From Lonsdalea britannica (GTDB taxonomy: Bacteria > Pseudomonadota > Gammaproteobacteria > Enterobacterales > Enterobacteriaceae): a DNA stretch of 26,973 bases. The translations under genes and the position numbers were made by a program. Positions 1 to 7,420 of this stretch are shown here, one piece after another (the first letter of the stretch is position 1; every line of letters begins with the position of its first letter). The DNA is taken from NCBI RefSeq assembly GCF_946477055.1, contig NZ_CAMKXG010000012.1, forward strand, positions 1-26,973, given 5' to 3'. The notes beneath the pieces are model-generated. The model was not told the origin of the DNA. It did not search any database and saw only the letters and a list, made by a program, of their open reading frames with translations.

Positions 1-93
1 GATGCCACCAGTCTGAGACATACTGACCTCGGCGGCGGCCGCGCTAAAAGACGAAGCCAGCAGCGCACCGGCGGCAAAGGCGATTTTCTTCAT
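1..93 (-). CDS. Exported protein of unknown function, N-terminal part only
   Basis: Only the first 31 codons are in the window; the gene runs off the left edge. The start is an ATG whose reverse complement lies at 91-93, preceded by a good ribosome binding site (GAGGAAA) about four bases upstream. The product starts MKKIAFAAGALLASS, with a basic N-terminus, a hydrophobic core of about 15 residues and a run of alanines before Glu-Val-Ser. This is a classic Sec signal peptide, probably cut after the alanine run near residue 22. The protein should therefore be periplasmic or outer-membrane. There is no cysteine, so it is not a lipoprotein. Too little is visible to name a family. It is transcribed divergently from the ABC importer operon to its right. 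Confidence 0.72.
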   Translation of the reverse strand, partial: MKKIAFAAGALLASSFSAAAAEVSMSQTGGI

Positions 94-629
94 GTGTTTC
101 CTCGTTTAAAACAAAGAGCGTTTCCTGCTCGTTAAAGGTGACGGCGTGCTGAGAGCACACTGCACAAAAATCGTGGAAGGTTAAGCGTGTCTGGCGGCAA
201 TGGCGGTCGTCCCTCGCTGCCGTTTTGGTTCACCGTGTTCAGAACGACATCACGGTGCGCGCAGGACTTTCAATGACGGCATGGCCGTGCCTGATACTCC
301 CCCGAATCCATTGACCTCTGCCTGTCAGAAGCAAATGACATACCAGAAAACATCGGCTTCCTTTCTGCCTTTCATTTTGTTACCTGATGCAATACCTGAA
401 GGATGTTGAAACGGAAAATGCGTTCAACACCTGCGTATTTCGCCTCTTTTTGGTGAAAGACTGGCGGTGCATGCACCAGCGAAGAGCCGGGCATCGCCGA
501 TGGGGAAGGCCGTCAACGGCGGGCTGTAGTATCAACGGAACGTCGGCGGGAAAGTTTGGCCTGCATCAGTTCTTAGCCGGTTTTCTCTTCTGCGATGTGC
601 TTACACCTAATGTTTATGCGCCTAATTCG
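94..629. other. Long divergent intergenic spacer, no gene seen
   Basis: This is the main part of the spacer between the exported-protein gene and the ABC operon. No reading frame here has a convincing ribosome binding site or protein-like composition. It contains small dyads: GTGCT/AGCAC at 146-150 and 154-158, and a perfect 7-base inverted repeat CACCGTG/CACGGTG at 231-237 and 251-257, with a smaller palindrome GTTCAGAAC between its arms. These could be protein-binding sites, but I recognise none of them. The leftward gene must have its promoter here, but I found no convincing -35/-10 pair for it. Confidence 0.5.
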
Positions 630-659
630 TTGAAAGTCGTCTGTACACCGACTTTTAAT
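630..659 (+). promoter_or_regulatory. Candidate sigma-70 promoter with an overlapping operator-like dyad
   Basis: TTGAAA at 630-635 and TTTAAT at 654-659 are 18 bases apart and form a plausible vegetative promoter for the ABC operon. The same bases make an inverted repeat: TTGAAAGTCG (630-639) and CGACTTTTAA (649-658) pair at nine of ten positions plus one G-T, around a 9-base spacer containing TGTACA. A dyad filling the space between -35 and -10 is typical of a repressor operator, though it could also form an RNA hairpin. The start point would be near 666, leaving a leader of about 80 bases before the ATG at 747. Confidence 0.4.
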
Positions 660-690
660 AAGTTAAACCTATCGTTTTCGGCGAGAGTTG

Positions 691-727
691 GTACGCAGCT
701 TGCGTGCAGGTGGATGATACCTCCACC
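691..727 (+). repeat. Two tandem stem-loops in the ABC operon leader
   Basis: GTACGCA (691-697) pairs with TGCGTGC (701-707), with one wobble, around a 3-base loop. One base later GGTGGA (709-714) pairs with TCCACC (722-727) around a 7-base loop. The ribosome binding site AAGGA follows at 733-737. There is no T-run, so these are not terminators. They may shape translation or message stability of the binding-protein gene. Confidence 0.45.
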
Positions 728-746
728 ACACCAAGGAATGCTGCTG

Positions 747-2420
747 ATGAAAGAACACTGTTCCGGTCCTACGTTTTCTCTGACTCGTTTGGCTCTGGCC
801 GTTCTGATGGTGGGGGCGACGTTGCCGGCTGTCGCTCGCGCTGAAAGCACGTTACGCATTGGCATGACGGCGGCGGATATTCCGCTGACGTTGGGCCAGC
901 CCGATCAGGGGTACGAAGGCAACCGCTTCACCGGCATCACGCTGTATGATTCGCTGACGCAGTGGGATCTGTCGCAGGGCGAAAAGCCCAGCGGTCTGAT
1001 ACCCGGTCTGGCGACGGCCTGGAAAGTGAACCCGGATGACCATACCAAATGGACCTTCACGCTGCGTCCGGGCGTCAAGTTTCATGATGGCACCGCGTTC
1101 AATGCCGATGCGGTGGTGTGGAATGTGGATAAGGTGCTGAACAAAGCATCTGCTCAGTTCGCGCCCGCGCAGATCGGCACGACGGCGTCGCGTATGCCGA
1201 CGCTGGTCTCCGCACGCAAGATTGACGATTTGACGGTAGAGCTGGTGACGACCGAGCCGGACGCCGTCCTGCCTTATAACCTCACCAACCTGTTTATCGT
1301 CTCGCCTACCGCGTGGCAGCAGGTCTTTGACGCCGTGCCCGCTTCGGTGACCGACCGTGCGGAGCGCGCCAAGCAGGCCTGGACCGCCTTTGCCGCCAAA
1401 GCCGTCGGCACCGGGCCATTCAAGATGAATAAGCTGGTGCCTCGCCAGCAGCTGACGCTGGATAAAAATGCCGACTATTGGGACAGCAAGCGCGTACCGA
1501 AAGTCGACCATCTGATTTTGGTGCCGTTGCCGGAAGCCAATGCCCGCACGGCGGCGCTGTTGTCCGGTCAGGTGGACTGGATTGAAGCGCCCGCACCGGA
1601 TGCGATGGATCAGATCAAGAGCCGCGGCTTCAAGATCTACGCTAATGCGCAGCCGCACCTCTGGCCGTGGCAGTTCTCGTTCGCGCCGGGCTCGCCGTGG
1701 TTGGACAAACGCGTCCGTCAGGCAGCCAACCTGTGTATCGACCGCAGCGAACTGAAGTCGTATCTCGGTGGTTATATGCAGGAGGCGACCGGTATTTATG
1801 AAAAGGATTCGCCGTGGTACGGCCATCCGCAGTTCAAGATCCGCTATGACGCGGACGCGGCGCGCAAACTGATGCAAGAGGCGGGTTACAGCGAGAGTAA
1901 ACCGCTGTCGGTCAAAGTCCTGACTTCCGCTTCCGGTTCCGGGCAAATGCAACCGCTGCCCATGAACGAGTTTATTCAGCAGAGCCTGAAAGCCTGCTAC
2001 TTCAACGTCAATATTCAGGTGACGGAGTGGAATACGCTGTTCAGCGGCTGGCGACTGGGCGCGAAAGATCCGGCGGCGCAGGGCGCCAATGCCGTCAACG
2101 TCAGCGCGGCGGTGATGGATCCGTACTTCGGCATGATGCGTTTCGCCAGCGAAAAAACCTTCCCGCCTGTCTCCACCAACTGGGGCTATTTCTCCACGCC
2201 GCAGATCGAGGCGCTGATTACCAAAACCCGTAATGCCTTCGAACCCGCTGCGCTGGATGCGGCCGCGGCTGAACTCCATACGGCGATGGTGGATGAAACG
2301 CCGTTCCTGTTCGTGGGGCATGACATGGCGCCGCGTGCTATTTCGCCTGCCGTGACCGGCGTCGTGCAGGCGCAGAGTTGGATGATCGACCTGACGCTGC
2401 CATCCAAGAAAGCGGAGTGA
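747..2420 (+). CDS. ABC importer periplasmic binding protein (SBP_bac_5 family)
   Basis: This is a 557-residue extracytoplasmic solute receptor of the family that binds peptides, nickel, opines and some glycosides. Residues 1-32 form a signal peptide (hydrophobic LALAVLMVGATLPAV, cut after Ala-Arg-Ala). Cys5 lies before the hydrophobic part and is not a lipobox, so the mature protein should be soluble in the periplasm. Family hallmarks include WTFTLRPGVKFHDGTAFNADAV near residues 110-130 and GTGPFK near 225. The frame is open upstream as far as 387, but AAGGA at 733-737, nine bases before the ATG at 747, favours this start; the ATG at 738 is too close to that site. It is the first gene of a five-gene importer operon. 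The substrate cannot be told from sequence, and no metabolic gene is linked to it. Confidence 0.88.
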   Translation: MKEHCSGPTFSLTRLALAVLMVGATLPAVARAESTLRIGMTAADIPLTLGQPDQGYEGNRFTGITLYDSLTQWDLSQGEKPSGLIPGLATAWKVNPDDHTKWTFTLRPGVKFHDGTAFNADAVVWNVDKVLNKASAQFAPAQIGTTASRMPTLVSARKIDDLTVELVTTEPDAVLPYNLTNLFIVSPTAWQQVFDAVPASVTDRAERAKQAWTAFAAKAVGTGPFKMNKLVPRQQLTLDKNADYWDSKRVPKVDHLILVPLPEANARTAALLSGQVDWIEAPAPDAMDQIKSRGFKIYANAQPHLWPWQFSFAPGSPWLDKRVRQAANLCIDRSELKSYLGGYMQEATGIYEKDSPWYGHPQFKIRYDADAARKLMQEAGYSESKPLSVKVLTSASGSGQMQPLPMNEFIQQSLKACYFNVNIQVTEWNTLFSGWRLGAKDPAAQGANAVNVSAAVMDPYFGMMRFASEKTFPPVSTNWGYFSTPQIEALITKTRNAFEPAALDAAAAELHTAMVDETPFLFVGHDMAPRAISPAVTGVVQAQSWMIDLTLPSKKAE

Positions 2421-2429
2421 TCTCGTCCG

Positions 2430-2448
2430 GCCGCCCTTGCCGGGCGGC
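2430..2448 (+). repeat. Intercistronic stem-loop between binding protein and permease genes
   Basis: GCCGCCC (2430-2436) pairs perfectly with GGGCGGC (2442-2448) around a 5-base loop. It starts 10 bases after the stop codon and has no T-run. Hairpins at this place often protect the upstream message from 3' exonucleases, so that the binding protein is made in excess over the membrane subunits. That role is inferred from other importer operons. Confidence 0.55.
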
Positions 2449-2472
2449 ACCTAACCCCATCGCGGAGGAGCC

Positions 2473-3426
2473 ATGTTTGTCTATCTGATACGTCGTCTGC
2501 TGCTGGCGACGCCCATTCTGCTGGGGGTCGCGCTGGTGTGTTTCATGCTCGTGCATATGACGCCGGGCGATCCGCTGGTGTCGGTTATGCCGCCGGACGC
2601 CTCCGAAACGCTACGCCAGCAGCTGATTCGCGACTACGGCTTCGACCGGCCGCTGCCCGTGCAGTTCGGGCTCTGGCTGTGGCATGCGGTGCAGGGCGAC
2701 CTCGGAATGTCCATCGCCAGCGGTCGTCCCGTCTTCACAGAGGTGATGAACGCCGTCGGCTATTCGTTACGTCTGGCGCTGCTGGCGACGCTGATCGGTT
2801 TTCTGCTCGGCAGCTTCTTCGGCTTCGTCGCGGGCTATTTTCAGGATAGCTGGCTGGACCGGCTGGCTTCGGTGCTGTCGGTTTTCGGCGTCAGCGTACC
2901 GCACTACTGGCTGGGGATGCTGCTGGTCATCGTGTTCTCCTCTCAGCTCAACTGGCTGCCTGCGACCGGCGGCGGTCCGTTAGGCGAAGGCGGCTGGGCG
3001 TGGGACTGGGCGCACCTGCGGTTCATGCTGCTGCCCGCGATTACGCTGTCGGTGATCCCGACCGGTATTATCGCGCGCACGGTGCGGGCGCAGGTGGCGG
3101 AAACGCTATCGCAGGAGTTTATCGTTGGGCTGCGGGCGAAAGGCATGAGCGAATTGACGCTGTTTCGCCACGTTGCAAAGAATGCGGCTCCCACCGCGAT
3201 GGCGGTGATGGGCCTACAGGTCGGCTATCTGATGGGCGGTTCCATTCTGGTTGAGACGGTCTTCTCCTGGCCGGGGACCGGAATGCTGCTCAACTCGGCG
3301 ATTTTCCAACGCGATTTACCGCTGTTGCAGGGCACCATTTGGGTTTTGGCGCTGTTTTTCGTCGTGCTGAACCTGCTGGTGGATGTGCTGCAAACGCTGA
3401 TCGATCCGCGTATCAAGAGGGGATGA
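2473..3426 (+). CDS. ABC importer permease, DppB/OppB type
   Basis: The 317-residue inner-membrane subunit starts at an ATG preceded by GGAGGAG. It shows the DppB/OppB layout: an N-terminal membrane helix (residues 9-30) followed by HMTPGDP, a periplasmic stretch ending near residue 95, then five further hydrophobic segments. The EAA loop that contacts the ATPase is recognisable as EFIVGLRAKGMSELTLFRH (about residues 216-234). FSWPGTGML and the ending DPRIKRG are also typical. The stop overlaps the start region of the next permease gene, so translation is probably coupled. Confidence 0.9.
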   Translation: MFVYLIRRLLLATPILLGVALVCFMLVHMTPGDPLVSVMPPDASETLRQQLIRDYGFDRPLPVQFGLWLWHAVQGDLGMSIASGRPVFTEVMNAVGYSLRLALLATLIGFLLGSFFGFVAGYFQDSWLDRLASVLSVFGVSVPHYWLGMLLVIVFSSQLNWLPATGGGPLGEGGWAWDWAHLRFMLLPAITLSVIPTGIIARTVRAQVAETLSQEFIVGLRAKGMSELTLFRHVAKNAAPTAMAVMGLQVGYLMGGSILVETVFSWPGTGMLLNSAIFQRDLPLLQGTIWVLALFFVVLNLLVDVLQTLIDPRIKRG

Positions 3427-3428
3427 GC

Positions 3429-4328
3429 ATGAGTGTGAATATCGGCGTTGCGCCCTCTCCGGTGGTTGAGACGGCGCCAGTTGACCGCTCTTCCGGCTAT
3501 TGGCGGGAAGTCGGGAAGCGAATGGCGAAGGATCCCACCGCCTGGTGCGTCGGCGGCGTCATCATGGTGTTGCTGCTGCTGGCGATCTTCGGTCCCTGGC
3601 TGGTACAGGGCGATCCCTATACCACGTCCATGTTTAAACGGCTGAAGCCCATCGGCACACCCGGCTTTCCGCTCGGTACCGACGAGCTGGGACGAGATAT
3701 GCTCTCGCGCCTGATGCTGGGCGCGCGCCTGTCGCTGTTTATGGGAATTACGCCGGTGATCCTGGCATTTTTTATCGGCTCTGCGATCGGCATCGTCGCC
3801 GGGTATGCGGGCGGGTGGCTGAATACGCTAATCATGCGGACCATCGATGTCTTTTATGCGTTTCCTTCCGTACTGCTGGCGATAGCGCTTTCCGGCGCGA
3901 TGGGCGCGGGCGTCGGCAACGCGCTGCTGTCCCTGACGCTGGTTTTTGTGCCGCAGGTGACGCGCATTGCGGAAAGCGTCACGACTCAGGTGCGCAACCG
4001 CGACTATATCGAAGCCGCGCGCGCGTCCGGCGCTTCGGCGTGGGTGATCATTCGTACTCAGGTGTTGGGCAATGTACTGGGACCGATTTTCGTGTTTTCG
4101 ACCGGGTTGATCTCGGTGTCGATGATCCTTGCCTCCGGCCTGTCGTTTCTTGGGCTCGGCGTGAAACCGCCGGAGCCGGAATGGGGGCTGATGCTGAATA
4201 CCCTGCGTACGGCGATCTATACCCAGCCGTGGGTATCGGCGCTGCCCGGCGCGATGATCTTTATCACGTCGATCTCTTTCAACCTCCTCGCCGACCGACT
4301 GCGGATCGCGATGGCGATAAGGAGCTGA
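3429..4328 (+). CDS. ABC importer permease, DppC/OppC type
   Basis: This is the second membrane subunit, 299 residues from the chosen start. A cytoplasmic N-terminus of about 40 residues is followed by a membrane helix and then GTDELGRDMLSRLMLGAR, the strongly conserved OppC/DppC segment. The EAA loop is DYIEAARASGASAWVI. FLGLGVKPPEPEWG near the C-terminus is another family hallmark. Two ATGs are possible: 3423, overlapping the previous stop as ATGA but touching the GAGGGG ribosome binding site, and 3429, which leaves six bases and is preferred here. It pairs with the upstream permease to form the transport channel. Confidence 0.88.
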   Translation: MSVNIGVAPSPVVETAPVDRSSGYWREVGKRMAKDPTAWCVGGVIMVLLLLAIFGPWLVQGDPYTTSMFKRLKPIGTPGFPLGTDELGRDMLSRLMLGARLSLFMGITPVILAFFIGSAIGIVAGYAGGWLNTLIMRTIDVFYAFPSVLLAIALSGAMGAGVGNALLSLTLVFVPQVTRIAESVTTQVRNRDYIEAARASGASAWVIIRTQVLGNVLGPIFVFSTGLISVSMILASGLSFLGLGVKPPEPEWGLMLNTLRTAIYTQPWVSALPGAMIFITSISFNLLADRLRIAMAIRS

Positions 4329-4332
4329 TGCG

Positions 4333-5367
4333 ATGAGTTCTCAGGATATTGGCGGTCCCGCTCAGCCGTTGCTGATTGGCACCGATCTGGTGAAGCACTT
4401 CCCGTTGAAGGGCGGATTAGGCAAAGCGGAACGGGTGCGCGCGCTCGACGGTATCGCGTTCAGCGTCATGAAGGGAGAAACGTTGGGCGTTGTCGGCGAA
4501 TCCGGCTGTGGAAAGTCGACGACGGCCCGCGTATTGATGCAGCTGATCGAGCAGGACAGCGGCGAGCTGATTTTCGACGGGCAGACGGTAGGCGGCAGCC
4601 AGCTGTCTTTGCGCGACTACCGGCGACAGGTGCAGATGGTGTTTCAGGATAGCTACTCCTCGCTGAATCCGCGTATGACGATGCAGGCGGCGGTTGCCTT
4701 CGGGCCGTCGGTTCATGGGGTGCCCGCCGCGGAGGCGAAACGGCGCGCGCGTGACCTGCTGGAGAAGGTGGGACTGGACCCCACGCGTTTCGCCGGGCGT
4801 TATCCGCATGAGCTTTCCGGCGGCCAGCGGCAGCGCGTGAATATCGCCCGGGCGCTGGCGGTCGAGCCTCGGCTGGTGATCCTGGATGAAGCGGTCTCGG
4901 CGCTGGATAAGTCCGTCGAGGCGCAGGTCATCAACCTGCTGCTGGACTTGAAAGAGAGTATGAACCTGACCTATGTCTTCATTAGCCACGATCTCCACGT
5001 GGTGCGCTATCTGTCCGATCGCATCATGGTGATGTACTTGGGCGAGGTGGTGGAGGTCGGTCCCGCGGAAAGTCTGTTCCAGCAGGCGCGTCATCCTTAT
5101 ACGCGCGCGTTGTTAAGCTCGATGCCGTCGATGGACCCCGGCGCTCGCACTCAGCAGGCGCCGCTGAGCGGCGATCCGCCGAGTCCCATTCGGCCGCCGT
5201 CCGGCTGTCGTTTTCATACTCGCTGCCCGAACGCCGAAGCGGTGTGCGCACAGCGAAAACCCATCATGTCATCTTGTGGCGGCGGGCATCAGGTCGCTTG
5301 CCTGATGGCGGAACCGGACGCCGGGCATTCGCGCAGCGCCGCTGCGTTCACGGCCGAGGAGGTCTGA
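4333..5367 (+). CDS. ABC importer ATPase, DppF/OppF type
   Basis: This 344-residue nucleotide-binding subunit powers the importer from the cytoplasmic face. Walker A is GESGCGKST (residues 55-63), the Q-loop lies in QMVFQDSYSSLNPR, the signature is LSGGQRQR (from 161), Walker B is LVILDE (181-186) and the H-loop is in FISHDLHVV. The segment after Walker B reads DEAVSALDKSV, where E. coli DppF has DEPVSALDVSV; Ala and Lys replace Pro and Val. A C-terminal oligopeptide-transporter domain with paired cysteines (GCRFHTRCP) is present. AAGGAG stands eight bases before the ATG. Here the F-type ATPase comes before the D-type one, the reverse of E. coli dppABCDF. Confidence 0.9.
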   Translation: MSSQDIGGPAQPLLIGTDLVKHFPLKGGLGKAERVRALDGIAFSVMKGETLGVVGESGCGKSTTARVLMQLIEQDSGELIFDGQTVGGSQLSLRDYRRQVQMVFQDSYSSLNPRMTMQAAVAFGPSVHGVPAAEAKRRARDLLEKVGLDPTRFAGRYPHELSGGQRQRVNIARALAVEPRLVILDEAVSALDKSVEAQVINLLLDLKESMNLTYVFISHDLHVVRYLSDRIMVMYLGEVVEVGPAESLFQQARHPYTRALLSSMPSMDPGARTQQAPLSGDPPSPIRPPSGCRFHTRCPNAEAVCAQRKPIMSSCGGGHQVACLMAEPDAGHSRSAAAFTAEEV

Positions 5368-6345
5368 ATGACGACACAACCTTTAATGGCGGTCGACGAT
5401 CTGCGGGTGAAGTTTCGCCGTGGCAACCAGACGCTATCGGCGGTGAACGGCGTGAGTCTGGAGCTGGGACGTGGAGAAGTGCTGGCGTTGATCGGTGAAT
5501 CCGGCTCTGGCAAAAGCGTGACGCTGCGAGCGCTGATGCGTCTGCATCCCGCCCGAACCACGACGATAGACGGTCAGATTCGTATCGCCGGTCAGGATGT
5601 GATGGCGCTGTCGCCGCGTGAACTACGGGCGCTGCGGGGACCGACGGTGGCGATGATTTTTCAGGAACCGCTGCTGGCGCTCGACCCGGTTTACACTATT
5701 GGCCAGCAAATTATGGAAACCGTTCGCAGACACCGCGCCGTTTCCCGTCAGCAGGCGCGCGAGATAGCGCTGGACGCATTACAGCGGGTCAGAATCCCCA
5801 GCCCGGAACAACGACTTAACGCCTATCCGCATGAAATGTCCGGCGGGATGCGGCAACGCGCCATGATCGCGCTGGCGCTGGCTTGTCAGCCGCAACTGCT
5901 GTTGGCCGACGAACCCACGACGGCGCTGGATGCCACGGTGCAGATCCAGATTCTGATCCTGCTGCGCGAATTGCAGCAGCAGCTGGGTCTGTCGATCATT
6001 TTCGTGACGCACGACATCGGCGCGGCGGTCGAAGTTGCCGACCGGGTTGCGGTGATGTACGGCGGACGCATCGTCGAGCAGGCGCCGTTGGCCGAGTTGA
6101 TGCAAAGCCCGCGTCATCCCTATACGCGCGTGCTGCTCGGCACTCGCCCGCAGGGCGGATTGGAAAAAGGAAGCCGTCTGGTGAGTATCTCCGGCGCGCC
6201 GCCGGATCTGGCGAATCTGCCTGCGGGCTGTGCGTTTGCACCGCGCTGTGCTCAGGCCAGCGAAGCCTGTTTGCGCCAGGTGCCGACGGAAAGTCGGGTC
6301 GCGCCGTCGCATCAGGTTTTCTGCCATCACTGGCAGGAAAACTAA
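5368..6345 (+). CDS. ABC importer ATPase, DppD/OppD type
   Basis: This is the second ATPase subunit, 325 residues, starting on the base after the previous stop codon, so the two ATPases are probably made in equal amounts. Walker A is GESGSGKS (43-50), the Q-loop is in MIFQEPLLALDP, the signature is MSGGMRQR (from 157) and Walker B is LLLADEPTTALD (from 177). The H-loop is FVTHDIGAA. The C-terminal domain has the cysteine pattern GCAFAPRC...C. All catalytic motifs are intact. It is the last gene of the operon; a strong terminator follows 17 bases after the stop. Confidence 0.9.
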   Translation: MTTQPLMAVDDLRVKFRRGNQTLSAVNGVSLELGRGEVLALIGESGSGKSVTLRALMRLHPARTTTIDGQIRIAGQDVMALSPRELRALRGPTVAMIFQEPLLALDPVYTIGQQIMETVRRHRAVSRQQAREIALDALQRVRIPSPEQRLNAYPHEMSGGMRQRAMIALALACQPQLLLADEPTTALDATVQIQILILLRELQQQLGLSIIFVTHDIGAAVEVADRVAVMYGGRIVEQAPLAELMQSPRHPYTRVLLGTRPQGGLEKGSRLVSISGAPPDLANLPAGCAFAPRCAQASEACLRQVPTESRVAPSHQVFCHHWQEN

Positions 6346-6361
6346 GCCGATTTGCCTGAAT

Positions 6362-6384
6362 AGGCCGGTCGCAGCGGCCTTTTT
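6362..6384 (+). terminator. Intrinsic terminator of the ABC operon
   Basis: AGGCCG (6362-6367) pairs with CGGCCT (6375-6380) around a 7-base loop, and five T follow from 6380. The position just behind the last operon gene fits. Confidence 0.85.
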
Positions 6385-6507
6385 GTGGCCGGAAGTGCTA
6401 CCGTCAGCGTAATAACAGGAAATTAGCCATTTTCTGATAGAGCGTCTGTGAGATTCCCCGTATACCGTTGCCATACGCCGCATCGCGGTGACGCAGAGGG
6501 TATGATG

Positions 6508-6876
6508 ATGATTAAACCGCTGTTATTCGCTGCTGTTATGGCAGGAGTGGTCTATACGATGCCCGTCGCGCAAGCTGACAGCCTGAGTCTGTCGTTGCCG
6601 GGGGTGCAGCTGCATATTGGCGATCGCGACAGACGGGGTTATTACTGGGATGGCCGTTACTGGCGCGATCCTGACTATTGGCGCGAGCGTCACCACTATC
6701 ACAGACCGCCGCCGCCACCGCGTCATTACTATGAGCCGCCGCCGCGCGTAATCGTCGTGCAGCCGCCGCCGCGGGTCTACCGCGAGGAGCGCCACCACCG
6801 CGGGCCTGACCGCGATTGGGATCGTCGCGACCGCGATCGTGGTCACCACCGCCGTGATGACGATCGTCATCGCTAA
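6508..6876 (+). CDS. Small exported His/Arg/Pro-rich protein, DUF2502 (YpeC-like)
   Basis: The product has 122 residues. Residues 1-23 are a signal peptide, cut after Ala-Gln-Ala. The first mature segment contains LPGVQLHIGDRDRRGYYWDG, which resembles E. coli YpeC (SIKLQIGDRDHYGNYWDG), the basis for the DUF2502 call. Then come WRDPDYW repeats of aromatic residues, a proline stretch with three PPP blocks (residues 67-88) and a tail dominated by Arg, Asp and His. The tail is longer and more charged than I recall for YpeC. No function is established for the family; the histidines could bind metal, but that is speculation. Three ATG codons in a row (6502, 6505, 6508) compete; CAGAGGG at 6494-6500 best fits 6505 or 6508. 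Confidence 0.8.
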   Translation: MIKPLLFAAVMAGVVYTMPVAQADSLSLSLPGVQLHIGDRDRRGYYWDGRYWRDPDYWRERHHYHRPPPPPRHYYEPPPRVIVVQPPPRVYREERHHRGPDRDWDRRDRDRGHHRRDDDRHR

Positions 6877-6950
6877 TCGTCTGGCACTCGGCAAGGGGAG
6901 GCTCGCTTTCCTTGCTGCAACACCAGACTGATTCAGCACCGTTTTCTCCT

Positions 6951-6989
6951 CAAGGGATGCCAGCAACTGCGGCATCCCTTGTCATTTCT
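6951..6989 (+). terminator. Stem-loop downstream of the DUF2502 gene, probable weak terminator
   Basis: CAAGGGATGCC (6951-6961) pairs perfectly with GGCATCCCTTG (6971-6981) around a 9-base loop. The following bases, TCATTTC, are a poor T-run, so termination may be partial. A second, weaker fold (GCAAGG 6891-6896 with CCTTGC 6910-6915) lies between it and the gene. Confidence 0.55.
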
Positions 6990-7420
6990 GGTATTGGAAT
7001 CCCACTTCGGATCTCTGGCGAAGCCTGTTTAACATAGCCCGACACGATGAAGGCCTACACCCGCATCTGCGGTTCATCGACTGTCGGGGCGTACGTTGCT
7101 GAGACGGGGCGTGATTTTAGGTTGGATCAGGGTAATGTTTTGCACTGCTCTTTTTGACCTGTTCTTTGTTGCGCCCCAGCGAGACGGGAATGCGCCTCCT
7201 AGTTCCATGCCTGCCGGTGTCCCATCATGGGGTGTTTGGGCGGGGTGGTAGTGAAGGGGATATCTCATATAATCAGGGTTAACAGATGAAGTATCATCCC
7301 CTATAGATGAAGGGCGCGTAAGCGCGGTCATTGCCTGTAGCATCATGGCCGGCTCATCCCTTTTGAGCGTTATCAGACGGGGCATCAGGCGGCCTCGGCA
7401 ACCGGTAAAGAGGAGACACC
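6990..7420. other. Long spacer upstream of cysQ, no gene supported
   Basis: In E. coli this place holds the cysQ-cpdB divergent promoter and cpdB. Nothing here translates to a CpdB-like protein. A 103-codon minus-strand frame at 7074-7385 lacks family features and I do not call it. The stretch has a TATAAT at 7268-7273 on the plus strand without a good -35, which could be a cysQ promoter with a leader of about 140 bases. A small hairpin (GATGA/TCATC, 7285-7298) and a repeated GATGAAG (7285 and 7307) follow. Confidence 0.45.

Noticed and set aside
200..409. Small plus-strand open frame
   Set aside because: No ribosome binding site and no recognisable protein features; it lies in the intergenic spacer.
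387..746. A 120-codon in-frame upstream extension of the ABC binding protein
   Set aside because: It has no ribosome binding site, no conserved sequence, hides the signal peptide inside the protein and crosses the likely promoter; AAGGA fits the ATG at 747.
852..2450. Long open frame of 532 codons antisense to the ABC binding protein gene
   Set aside because: It is a shadow of a GC-rich coding frame: Arg/His-rich, no domains, and the sense strand encodes a complete known family.
7074..7385. 103-codon minus-strand frame upstream of cysQ, considered as a cpdB remnant or a small gene
   Set aside because: Composition is not protein-like, no signal peptide or family motif, and no similarity to CpdB motifs that I can see.
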